A DNA stretch of 5,949 nt from Actinomycetes bacterium (GTDB lineage Bacteria; Actinomycetota; Coriobacteriia; Coriobacteriales; Eggerthellaceae): contig JAEWYG010000094.1 of the NCBI GenBank assembly GCA_023395755.1, positions 1 through 5,949 of the forward strand, in the 5' to 3' direction. Positions 1 through 5,949 of this stretch are shown piece by piece (the stretch's first letter is position 1; each line of letters starts with the position of its first letter). The position numbers were made by a program, and so were the translations under genes. Under the pieces are notes generated by a model that was not told the origin of the DNA, ran no database searches, and was given only the letters and a program-made list of their open reading frames with translations.

Positions 1-2245
1 CGCCATACTTCGCCAAAGCCTCTACATCAGGTTTGAAGTTGCGTAGATTACACGAGAATATAGCCTCGCCGCCCTCGGCCAAAAGGCGCGTCACGCCGAT
101 AAGCAATTCTACATGGTCGCGCTGCACGTCCCACGTACGTTTACCCATGGATTTCGAGTTCGAAAAGGTAGGTGGATCAACAAACACTAGGTCGAAACGG
201 CGCGGCGTGCGACGACATTCCGTGATCCACTGCATCACGTCGGCGCGCTCGAACACATGGTCATCGCCCTCAAAGCCGTTGGTAACCATATTGCGCTCGG
301 CCCAGTCCAAATACGTTTGCGACAGATCAACCGTACAAGTGGAGAGAGCTCCCCCACCTGCCGCATGAACAGAGGCCGAACCCGTGTAAGCAAACAAGTT
401 CAAGAAACGTTTACCTTGCGCCCTTGCACCCACCAATTCACGCGTAAGACGATGATCCAAGAAAAGACCTGTATCCAGATAACCGGATAGATCGGCCTCA
501 AACAGGTAACCATCCTCCTGTACGCAGGTGACGTAATTGCGCCAGCCCGCATCGCGGTACTGGCTACCGCCCTTGTCACGCCGACGCGTCTTAGAGAACA
601 CATGATCGGGACGCACGTCCAAAACTACGGGTGCCAGCGTAAGTACATCATTGAAACGACGCTCTGCCTTAGCCGGATCGATCGACGAAGGAGGCGCGTA
701 CTCGGCGATATGCAGGTAGGTATTTCCTTCGGCCGACCCCGCACCTAGGTACACATCGATGGCAACGGCATAATCGGGCAGATCGGCATCGTATACCCGA
801 TAGTTAGTTATTCCTTCGCGCTTTGCCCATTTACGGCGCTCCTTGGCCACCTTGCGCAAGCGGGCGGCGAATTGCTCAGATGCCTGCTCAAACACCTCGA
901 CGCGATGCTCTGCACCTCCCGACGAATCGGGCACCACAACAACCGCAGAGGCAACCGGCGCATGGTCAAATAGCAGGGCCTCAACCGCTACGCGATCCTG
1001 ACCAAGAGGGACGCGCATAACCGGCGCCACTCCAAAGCGCGCGGCAACGCCCTCAAGTCCGGCAGCCGCAAACAGCGATGATGTTGGCGCCGCCTGCGCG
1101 GCCGCAACAAAAGCGGCAGCTTCAGCCTGAGCCTGAGCACCAGCATCCGCATGAATTGGCGGTACGCAGGCGATAAGGCAGGATACAGCTGCCCCTTCAC
1201 CGGTATCCTGACCACCGTACGATCGATCATCGCTCACATATCGCAAACAGCGCTGCGCCGCTACACTTACGCGGTCAACGATTTCCGCAGCACCTTCTGC
1301 ACCGGCTAATTCAATGCTTACTGCCTGCCGCAAGCCCGCACGCTTAGCCCTACCGCGCGCCCGAGCAATAGCGGGCGACGACGTGAATGCTCCCGCAATA
1401 CGTACCACGGCAAGGTCGGGCGGTGCTGAAGCAGGACCTTCTGCCGCCTGGGTACCAATGAGGGCCGCAAGGCCATTCGCAAACCGATCATCCGCCTCGT
1501 CAAGTAACGTGCCCCATGTTTCTTCATCATGCTTAGCCCAGCCCCAGAAACCCCAGCGATCGCGCGTAAGTCCCGGTGCCAAATCGCTTGCCACGCTGGC
1601 CGCCTCGACAACAATAGCGCCATCGCCGCACGCAGGATCAAAACAAGCCGAACCAGCCAGTGCGGCCGTATTCCAGCCCGCTAGAGCCAGCACGCCCGCA
1701 GCAAAAGCGCATTCTAAAGGAGCGTCAGATCCGTCGTCTATAGCCAGATAGGTGCGGTGGTACAACGACGAACCAGCCAGGTCGAGCGAAATCGTCGCTC
1801 TCGCTTCATGCACGCGTACATCAACAACGGCATCGGGTGAAGACACGTCCACATCCGGTCGCTGACCGCAGGTGTCGCGCAGGTGGTCACATATCGCATC
1901 CTTCACCTTCAGCGCCGTGAACCGACTGTTTCGCAGTTCAACATTACCACCATGCGCCTGCACGGCCATGCTTGCACCCTGTGCCAGAACCTCTTCCCAA
2001 GGCAAGGCGCGTGCGTCTTCATATAAAACATCGGCACTCGATGCATTTACGCGCCCTACTACCAACATAATACGCGAGGCAAGCCGCGACCAGAGACAAG
2101 CTCGTAACGCACCGCGAACGTCAGAAAAGAAGGCAACACCCCCGCTGAGGGGGCGCACGCGCTTACAGCCTAACATTTTCAACTCTTCAGCAAGCTGCCC
2201 CTCCAACCCGGAGAGGCAGCTTGCAAATAATTCAAATTTTTCCAA
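1..2245 (-). CDS. rlmL: Fused 23S rRNA guanine methyltransferase RlmL/RlmK (C-terminus beyond left window edge)
   Basis: Cytoplasmic SAM-dependent enzyme. In E. coli the N-terminal RlmL half makes m2G2445 and the C-terminal RlmK half makes m7G2069 of 23S rRNA. Hand translation of the minus strand stays open for 748 codons to the edge. The N-terminus (FELFASCLSGLEGQLAEEL) matches the family start, followed by a THUMP-like region (about 43-155) and RlmL motif I, DPACGDG (203-209). An Ala/Gln-rich stretch (about 368-397) precedes the RlmK half: a lysine/arginine-rich NYRVYDADLP region (459-490), YLDTGLFLDHR (589-599), motif I NLFAYTGSA (616-624), acidic D640 and the catalytic-loop motif DPPTFSNSK (690-698). 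E. coli RlmKL is about 700 residues, so roughly 30-40 are missing here. The TTG start was chosen because the conserved N-terminus begins right after it; AAGGG lies 6 nt upstream, while the next in-frame ATG (codon 24) would cut off conserved sequence. RlmK identity is very firm. The RlmL half has lost its NPPY motif (VPPI at 361-364) and may be inactive. Confidence 0.93.
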   Translation of the reverse strand, partial: MEKFELFASCLSGLEGQLAEELKMLGCKRVRPLSGGVAFFSDVRGALRACLWSRLASRIMLVVGRVNASSADVLYEDARALPWEEVLAQGASMAVQAHGGNVELRNSRFTALKVKDAICDHLRDTCGQRPDVDVSSPDAVVDVRVHEARATISLDLAGSSLYHRTYLAIDDGSDAPLECAFAAGVLALAGWNTAALAGSACFDPACGDGAIVVEAASVASDLAPGLTRDRWGFWGWAKHDEETWGTLLDEADDRFANGLAALIGTQAAEGPASAPPDLAVVRIAGAFTSSPAIARARGRAKRAGLRQAVSIELAGAEGAAEIVDRVSVAAQRCLRYVSDDRSYGGQDTGEGAAVSCLIACVPPIHADAGAQAQAEAAAFVAAAQAAPTSSLFAAAGLEGVAARFGVAPVMRVPLGQDRVAVEALLFDHAPVASAVVVVPDSSGGAEHRVEVFEQASEQFAARLRKVAKERRKWAKREGITNYRVYDADLPDYAVAIDVYLGAGSAEGNTYLHIAEYAPPSSIDPAKAERRFNDVLTLAPVVLDVRPDHVFSKTRRRDKGGSQYRDAGWRNYVTCVQEDGYLFEADLSGYLDTGLFLDHRLTRELVGARAQGKRFLNLFAYTGSASVHAAGGGALSTCTVDLSQTYLDWAERNMVTNGFEGDDHVFERADVMQWITECRRTPRRFDLVFVDPPTFSNSKSMGKRTWDVQRDHVELLIGVTRLLAEGGEAIFSCNLRNFKPDVEALAKYG
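2190..2224 (-). other. 15-bp stem-loop within the first codons of rlmKL
   Basis: On the minus strand GCAAGCTGCCTCTCC and GGAGGGGCAGCTTGC flank a GGGTT loop. The arms pair over 15 positions: 14 Watson-Crick pairs and one position that is a U-G wobble in the rlmKL transcript but a C-A mismatch in a plus-strand transcript. This asymmetry favours a role, if any, in the rlmKL mRNA. It begins 21 nt after the first base of the TTG start, spans codons 8-19 and starts 30 nt after the rpoD stop. No U-tract follows it in the minus direction, so it is not a standard intrinsic terminator. The structure is seen directly; any function (stabilising the 3' end of a processed rpoD mRNA, or tuning rlmKL translation) is inference. 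Confidence 0.7.
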
Positions 2246-2254
2246 GGGGAACCC

Positions 2255-3481
2255 TTAATCCTCTAAATAGTCCTTGAGCTTGGATGAGCGCGAAGGATGT
2301 CGCAACTTCGCAAGTGTTTTACTCTCGATCTGACGGATTCTCTCACGTGTTACTCCGAATTCACGTCCGACTTCCTCTAATGTACGGGGATGACCATCTT
2401 CAAGCCCAAAACGCAGAGCAATTACCTTACGCTCACGCTCAGCTAAGCCATCAAGCACTTTGGATAGCTGTTCTTGCAGCATGCTAAACGACGCAGCATC
2501 AGGCGGCACCACGGCGGCGTCATCCTCAATAAAGTCTCCTAATTGGGAGTCTTCCTCTTCACCAATGGGCGTTTCGAGGCTCACAGGTTCCTGTGAAATT
2601 TTCTGAATCTCACGCACACGTTCCGCAGGCAGACCCATCTCCTTGCCAATTTCCTCGGGGCTGGGCTCACGGCCCAATTCCTGCAACAACTGACGTTGAA
2701 TACGCACCAATTTATTAATGGTTTCTACCATATGTACTGGAATACGAATAGTACGAGCCTGGTCAGCAATAGCGCGTGTGATAGCCTGACGAATCCACCA
2801 AGTTGCATACGTAGAGAACTTAAAGCCCTTCGTGTAGTCAAACTTCTCAACCGCACGGATAAGACCCAAGTTGCCTTCCTGAATCAAGTCCAAGAACAGC
2901 ATGCCACGACCCACGTAACGCTTAGCAATAGACACGACAAGACGTAGGTTCGCCTCAATAAGCTGTTGCTTAGCATCTAAGCCCACCTGCTCAATGCGAC
3001 CCAGACGACGCTTCTCTCGACGCTCGAGTTCAATACCTTCGTCCTCAGCCTTCTCAAGCTCCTCGGTGGCAGCTATGCCGGCTTCTATTTTCATAGCAAG
3101 ATCAATCTCCTCTGCTGCATTAAGCAGAGGAACCTTGCCAATCTCTTTAAGATACATACGCACCGGATCACCCGTAAGCATGGTCACGCCAGCGTCGGCG
3201 TTGCGTTTGCGTACCGCACGCGCCTTACTCTTGGCGTTCACCTTGGGCAACTGCATATCAACGGTCGCCTTGAGTTCCTCCTCAGGAATACCCTCGAGCA
3301 AATCCGCTTCTTCATCTTCTAAATTAGACTCGAGCTTTTCGTCGTCGATCGAGTCGGCGGCACTCACATCGGGTTCGACATCCACCTCATCGTCATCCAG
3401 TATCTCTTCGGTGTCGATCGGGGCTTTCGCAGTTAGTTTTTCCTTGTGCTCGGTTGCTTGATTCATAGGGGCTTGGGCCAC
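2255..3481 (-). CDS. rpoD: Primary (group 1, sigma-70 family) RNA polymerase sigma factor RpoD/SigA
   Basis: Housekeeping sigma factor that directs RNA polymerase core to -35/-10 promoters. The 408-residue protein is complete. The N-terminal ~75 residues are acidic and low in complexity, with no clear region 1.1; a basic patch follows (about 80-95). Region 1.2 starts at DPVRMYLKEIGKVPLL (105-120). Region 2 (about 171-245) holds LIEANLRLVVSIAKRY, the core-binding DLIQEGNLGLIRAVEKFD segment and the promoter-melting residues of FSTYATWWIRQAITRAI. Region 3 covers about 250-325 (IRIPVHMVETINKL, then SLETPIGEEEDSQLGDFIED). Region 4.2 (368-390) is the -35-binding helix-turn-helix LEEVGREFGVTRERIRQI, and the protein ends SSKLKDYLED. 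It is shorter than the 613-residue E. coli protein because the non-conserved insert is absent, as in most Gram-positives. The GTG start was chosen over the ATG at codon 6 because only the GTG has a well-placed AAGGAAG. The downstream neighbour rlmKL follows after 9 nt, so cotranscription is likely. Confidence 0.98.
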   Translation of the reverse strand: MAQAPMNQATEHKEKLTAKAPIDTEEILDDDEVDVEPDVSAADSIDDEKLESNLEDEEADLLEGIPEEELKATVDMQLPKVNAKSKARAVRKRNADAGVTMLTGDPVRMYLKEIGKVPLLNAAEEIDLAMKIEAGIAATEELEKAEDEGIELERREKRRLGRIEQVGLDAKQQLIEANLRLVVSIAKRYVGRGMLFLDLIQEGNLGLIRAVEKFDYTKGFKFSTYATWWIRQAITRAIADQARTIRIPVHMVETINKLVRIQRQLLQELGREPSPEEIGKEMGLPAERVREIQKISQEPVSLETPIGEEEDSQLGDFIEDDAAVVPPDAASFSMLQEQLSKVLDGLAERERKVIALRFGLEDGHPRTLEEVGREFGVTRERIRQIESKTLAKLRHPSRSSKLKDYLED

Positions 3482-3486
3482 GTGAT

Positions 3487-3493
3487 CTTCCTT
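3487..3493 (-). promoter_or_regulatory. Ribosome binding site deciding the rpoD GTG start
   Basis: AAGGAAG on the minus strand lies 5 nt (7 nt from the AAGGA core) upstream of the GTG at 3481. The alternative ATG 15 nt further in is preceded by cytosine-rich sequence with no Shine-Dalgarno match, so this site supports the GTG start. Confidence 0.75.
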
Positions 3494-3553
3494 TCCAGCA
3501 AGTTACGCTCGGGCATGCAGCAGCGTGCGCCAAGCGCAAAGATACAGCCGTAC

Positions 3554-3562
3554 ACTATAGCA
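3554..3562 (-). promoter_or_regulatory. Probable rpoD promoter (extended -10)
   Basis: The minus strand reads TGCTATAGT, an extended -10 (TGn plus TATAGT, one mismatch to TATAAT). No good -35 lies 16-18 nt upstream (TACCCT at 17), as is usual for extended -10 promoters. Transcription would start near 3547, giving a leader of roughly 65 nt before the rpoD GTG. A TTGACA at 3658-3663 on the same strand has no convincing -10 at normal spacing. Confidence 0.5.
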
Positions 3563-3652
3563 TAAAAACGATAGAGAGGGTATATGATTTCAACAGGACC
3601 TTTATTTAACAAACAACCTCGAAACATCCCCCTACACTCCGTCCGACGAGCG

Positions 3653-3658
3653 TATACT
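3653..3658 (+). promoter_or_regulatory. Probable -10 element for the carboxypeptidase gene
   Basis: TATACT on the plus strand is a close -10 match, placed so that transcription would start near 3665, about 45 nt before the GTG start. The -35 position (around 3630) reads CCCTAC and is poor, so the promoter may be weak or activator-dependent. It shares base 3658 with a TTGACA on the opposite strand. Confidence 0.4.
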
Positions 3659-3694
3659 GTCAAAATAAAGCATCAATAACACACCAGACACAAC

Positions 3695-3700
3695 AAGGAG
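3695..3700 (+). promoter_or_regulatory. Ribosome binding site for the carboxypeptidase GTG start
   Basis: A full AAGGAG sits 9 nt upstream of the GTG at 3710. It fixes the start of this gene, and the signal peptide begins immediately after it. Translation signals therefore appear intact although the reading frame is broken further on. Confidence 0.75.
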
Positions 3701-3709
3701 TAGCCAGCA

Positions 3710-4557
3710 GTGGCTTTTATCAGCCCGATCAACCGATCAAGTGCACCCCTTCTCCGAAGCATCCGCATAGCATCGATTAGTATTCTATGCTTTTCCTTAG
3801 CCCTCGGATGCTTCTCCCCCACACTCGCCCAAGCACTCACCGAGGAAAGCGATGTACTATTCGGGCAAACTGCCAGCGAGCACGGGATTCCTGCCGAAAG
3901 TGGCCCCCCTATTGAGGCAACCCATGCAGCGGTATTGGATGATGATGGTAACATCTGCTTTGCACGACACGCGACCGACCAGGTCCAGATAGCATCTCTT
4001 ACAAAAATCATGACCGCCATTGTAGCCTTGGAAACCCTCTCACCCGAGGCGAGTGTTGAGGTAACCCCTAGCGCTGCCAGCGTCGGAGAATCGAGTGCTG
4101 GCCTGATGCAAGGCGATATCATGACCCTTGATGCCTCGCTTAAGGCTCTTCTCACCGCATCGGGCAACGATGCCGCGATGGCATGGGCATTGAGCGACTG
4201 CGAGCAAACATAGGATTTTCCCAGGTGGACATAACGGTGAATCGGACTGGCGTCGAAACCACACTTTCCCTCACCAACACCGACACCATGCTGCAAACCT
4301 ACGAAGGAACCTGCGCAGCCAAGACGGGCTACACCCTGGCTGCCGGACCCTGCGTAGCCACCGCGGTAAATCGAAACGATGGCCATGAATACTATGCTGT
4401 GGTTCTAGGATCATCATCAAAGCCCCAACGCTTCACCGATGCCGCGACACTTTACGATTGGACGTACACAAACCGCGAGACACGTCTCGTATTTTCTTGG
4501 CATCAACGTGTCGGCCTATGGATCAAACACGCCCTCAAAACATCAACATTACCCTAA
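3710..4557 (+). pseudogene. D-alanyl-D-alanine carboxypeptidase (PBP5/DacF type, peptidase S11), broken by internal deletion and frameshift
   Basis: Intact relatives are exported enzymes that remove the terminal D-Ala from peptidoglycan pentapeptides. The first frame (3710-4213, 167 residues) has a signal peptide with basic RSIR, a hydrophobic core (about 20-39) and probable cleavage after AQA (40-42). It then has the nucleophile motif SLTK (S96-K99) and SGN (151-153), and stops after SDCEQT. The domain resumes in another frame from about 4192 with FSQVDITVNRTG, the third active-site motif KTG (4321-4329, in AAKTGYTLAAGPC) and the domain end LYDWTYTN (4450-4473), stopping at 4557. SGN and KTG are only about 53 codons apart, against about 100 in PBP5, so about 50 codons including the usual NPHGL region are gone. 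The usual C-terminal beta-rich PBP5_C domain is also absent; the last 28 residues (TRLVFSWHQRVGLWIKHAL...) are Trp-rich and somewhat amphipathic. A simple programmed frameshift would not explain the missing segment. An assembly error remains possible. Confidence 0.88.
4475..4497 (+). terminator. Weak terminator-like hairpin inside the carboxypeptidase tail
   Basis: GCGAGA and TCTCGT flank a CACG loop (5 Watson-Crick pairs plus one outer G-U) and are followed by ATTTTCT, which resembles a short intrinsic terminator. It lies right after the last recognisable catalytic-domain residues (LYDWTYTN) and about 60 nt before the stop codon, an unusual place. The stem is short and the T-run is interrupted, so chance is quite possible. 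Confidence 0.25.
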
Positions 4558-4582
4558 ACACCAAACTCAACAATACCTTAAC

Positions 4583-5949
4583 TTACGATACATCTTCAGA
4601 CCTCTCTGGTGGTAAGAAGTGGCGAAGAGCGTCATATAGCTGTCGAGCGTCAAACGGTTTGGGCAAAAATCCATCCATACCCACAGCGGCTGCTTCATCG
4701 CGATCTTCTTGAAACGTACTAGCTGTCAGAGCAACGATGGGAATTGTATGCGCATCATCTCGATCTAACGCGCGCAATTCGCGCACGGCCGATAAGCCAT
4801 CTAGCACCGGCATCTGTACATCCATAAGTACAATGTCATAATATCCCTGATCAGAAACAGCAAACAGATCTATTGCCTCGCGTCCATTCGCGGCTCGGTC
4901 AGCACTTACACCCTCTAATTCCAGCAATGCCACCGCTATCTCAGCATTTAAGTCGTTATCTTCGGCCAACAGTGCACGCACACCCACCAGCGAACGCTTC
5001 GCCTTATGCCCCGACGTCACACAAGGCATCCGATCGGATGAAGAGTCCTCCGAAGGTGCATACGGAAGTGTCAGAGTAAAGAAGAACTCAGCCCCTTCAC
5101 CCAAACGGCTACGCACATCAAGCTTTCCACCCATAAGGCGCACTAGGTTACTACTGATGGCAAGTCCCAACCCCGTGCCCTGGGCATTACGCCGATTCTC
5201 AGCCGCCTGCTCGAACGACTCGAAGATACGGTCAAGGTCTTCAGGGCGTATGCCTGTACCATTGTCAGCTACACTGAATCGAACGATCGCCTTACCCCCA
5301 TCGCCCGACACCACATCAATAACCAACAACACCGATCCACCTGACTCGGTGAACTTGAATGCATTCGACAATAGGTTCGCTAACACTTGCTGTAAACGCA
5401 CATCGTCGGCAACCACTACCACGTCACTCTCACAACGCACGGTTAACGCAATGCCCTTCTCTTCGGCAAGGATGCAGTACATACTATCCAGTCTATCGGC
5501 CAACGCGCACAAAGGCACCGGCGCAGCTTCAAGGTGCATCTTGCCGTTCTCAATCTTGGACATGTCTAAGATATCATTCACCAACGCTAACAGGTACTGC
5601 GCCGACGTGTTAATCTTCTCCAAACTCGACTGCACTGAAGGAGTTGCCTCACCTGAAAGTGTCGCCACAGAGCTAAGACCAATAATGGCATTCATCGGTG
5701 TACGAATTTCGTGAGACATGCGCGAAAGAAAGTCCGATTTCTCGTGACTCGTCTCTTCAGCTTGCTCCAACTTCAAAGCCATAGTGCGCGATCGCACCTT
5801 GAAGGCCGCTACCACAATTGCCACAATCCCCACTAAAAGCGAGAACACAAGCGACACCGCCACTGCAGCCATAGGGTTACTAGATACGATTGCCTCCAAC
5901 GAAGGAGCGCGCTTACTTACTGGCGTTTCACTGCGCACCAGCATAGCTG
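4583..5949 (-). CDS. Hybrid sensor histidine kinase with C-terminal receiver domain (N-terminus beyond right window edge)
   Basis: Membrane signalling protein that autophosphorylates on histidine and passes phosphate to its own receiver. Residues are numbered from the first in-window Met (5944). That Met is probably internal: the frame is open to the edge and no ribosome binding site is visible. A short extracytoplasmic tail precedes a membrane helix (about 25-48), then a linker coil. HisKA has the H-box FLSRMSHEIRTPMN with phospho-acceptor H78. The HATPase domain shows the N-box LLSNAFKF (191-198), G1 DNGTG (227-231), the F-box FESFEQ (241-246) and G2 GTGLGL (256-261). The receiver (about 321-445) has acidic E328/D329, phospho-acceptor D375 (LMDVQMP), T407 and K429 (PKPF). 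All key residues are present, so it should be active. No DNA-binding output domain follows, so the signal likely passes to a phosphotransfer partner elsewhere. The missing N-terminus is likely an extracytoplasmic sensor; its ligand cannot be told. The gene converges on the carboxypeptidase pseudogene with a 25-bp gap holding no clear terminator. Confidence 0.95.
   Translation of the reverse strand, partial: AMLVRSETPVSKRAPSLEAIVSSNPMAAVAVSLVFSLLVGIVAIVVAAFKVRSRTMALKLEQAEETSHEKSDFLSRMSHEIRTPMNAIIGLSSVATLSGEATPSVQSSLEKINTSAQYLLALVNDILDMSKIENGKMHLEAAPVPLCALADRLDSMYCILAEEKGIALTVRCESDVVVVADDVRLQQVLANLLSNAFKFTESGGSVLLVIDVVSGDGGKAIVRFSVADNGTGIRPEDLDRIFESFEQAAENRRNAQGTGLGLAISSNLVRLMGGKLDVRSRLGEGAEFFFTLTLPYAPSEDSSSDRMPCVTSGHKAKRSLVGVRALLAEDNDLNAEIAVALLELEGVSADRAANGREAIDLFAVSDQGYYDIVLMDVQMPVLDGLSAVRELRALDRDDAHTIPIVALTASTFQEDRDEAAAVGMDGFLPKPFDARQLYDALRHFLPPERSEDVS

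Noticed and set aside
1314..1751. 145-codon plus-strand open frame and 107-codon minus-strand frame within rlmKL
   Set aside because: Both overlap the RlmL half, which reads continuously in its own frame. They are shadows of Ala/Arg-rich coding DNA.
2139..2155. Small hairpin CCCCC-GCTGA-GGGGG in rlmKL
   Set aside because: It is only 5 bp and encodes RPLSGG in a normal coding context, without a T-run. It is probably incidental, though it lies about 35 nt beyond the larger stem-loop.
2994..3461. Serine-rich 155-codon open frame on the plus strand
   Set aside because: It is the complement of the acidic, Asp/Glu-rich N-terminus of RpoD (GAN codons read as serine codons on the other strand) and has no ribosome binding site or homology I recognise.
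3463..3663. 66-codon minus-strand open frame covering the rpoD leader
   Set aside because: It overlaps the rpoD start, contains the proposed promoter and ribosome binding site, and has no Shine-Dalgarno site of its own. A leader peptide cannot be excluded but nothing supports it.
4160..4213. Programmed ribosomal frameshift in the carboxypeptidase
   Set aside because: No slippery heptamer is evident, and a frameshift alone would not restore the roughly 50 missing codons between SGN and KTG.
3673..4386. Open frame of 237 codons on the minus strand opposite the carboxypeptidase
   Set aside because: It runs across both broken halves of the carboxypeptidase, shows no recognisable motif, and mirrors the coding strand's composition. 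It is an antisense shadow.
4535..4585. A/C-rich stretch between the convergent genes, considered as a bidirectional terminator
   Set aside because: I find no inverted repeat with a T-run here on either strand.
5157..5714. 185-codon plus-strand open frame opposite the kinase
   Set aside because: It lies wholly within the conserved HisKA/HATPase coding sequence and has no family-like motif.

Overview
The window looks like chromosomal housekeeping DNA from an actinobacterium of intermediate GC content. My best guess is class Coriobacteriia (Eggerthellaceae-like, perhaps Cryptobacterium). This rests on the style of the primary sigma factor, a hybrid sensor kinase of the kind expanded in that group, and the codon mix. 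It is an inference from remembered protein style, not a search result. I see no mobile element, CRISPR array, tRNA, rRNA or new multi-gene system.

Layout: positions 1-2245 (minus strand) hold most of a fused 23S rRNA methyltransferase, RlmL plus RlmK, whose C-terminus lies beyond the left edge. I translated this frame by hand because the gene has no stop inside the window; it stays open for 748 codons. Positions 2255-3481 (minus) hold a complete primary sigma factor, rpoD, directly upstream of rlmKL with a 9-nt gap, so the two probably share a transcript. Positions 3482-3709 are a divergent promoter region with an extended -10 for rpoD and a -10 plus ribosome binding site for the plus-strand gene. 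Positions 3710-4557 (plus) hold a broken D-alanyl-D-alanine carboxypeptidase. Its three active-site motifs survive but are split over two reading frames, with about 50 codons missing between them. Positions 4583-5949 (minus) hold the kinase and receiver part of a hybrid sensor histidine kinase whose N-terminus is outside the window; it converges on the carboxypeptidase with 25 bp between them.

Functionally, rpoD and rlmKL pair transcription initiation with ribosome maturation, a plausible growth-linked operon. The carboxypeptidase would have trimmed peptidoglycan stem peptides but looks inactive here. The hybrid kinase is a signalling protein whose stimulus and partner cannot be read from this window.

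The observations most worth a second look are: (1) the RlmL half of the fusion lacks the family's NPPY catalytic motif and the acidic SAM-ribose position, while the RlmK half keeps its motifs; (2) a 15-bp stem-loop occupies codons 8-19 of rlmKL, just after rpoD; (3) the carboxypeptidase is broken by a deletion with frameshift.
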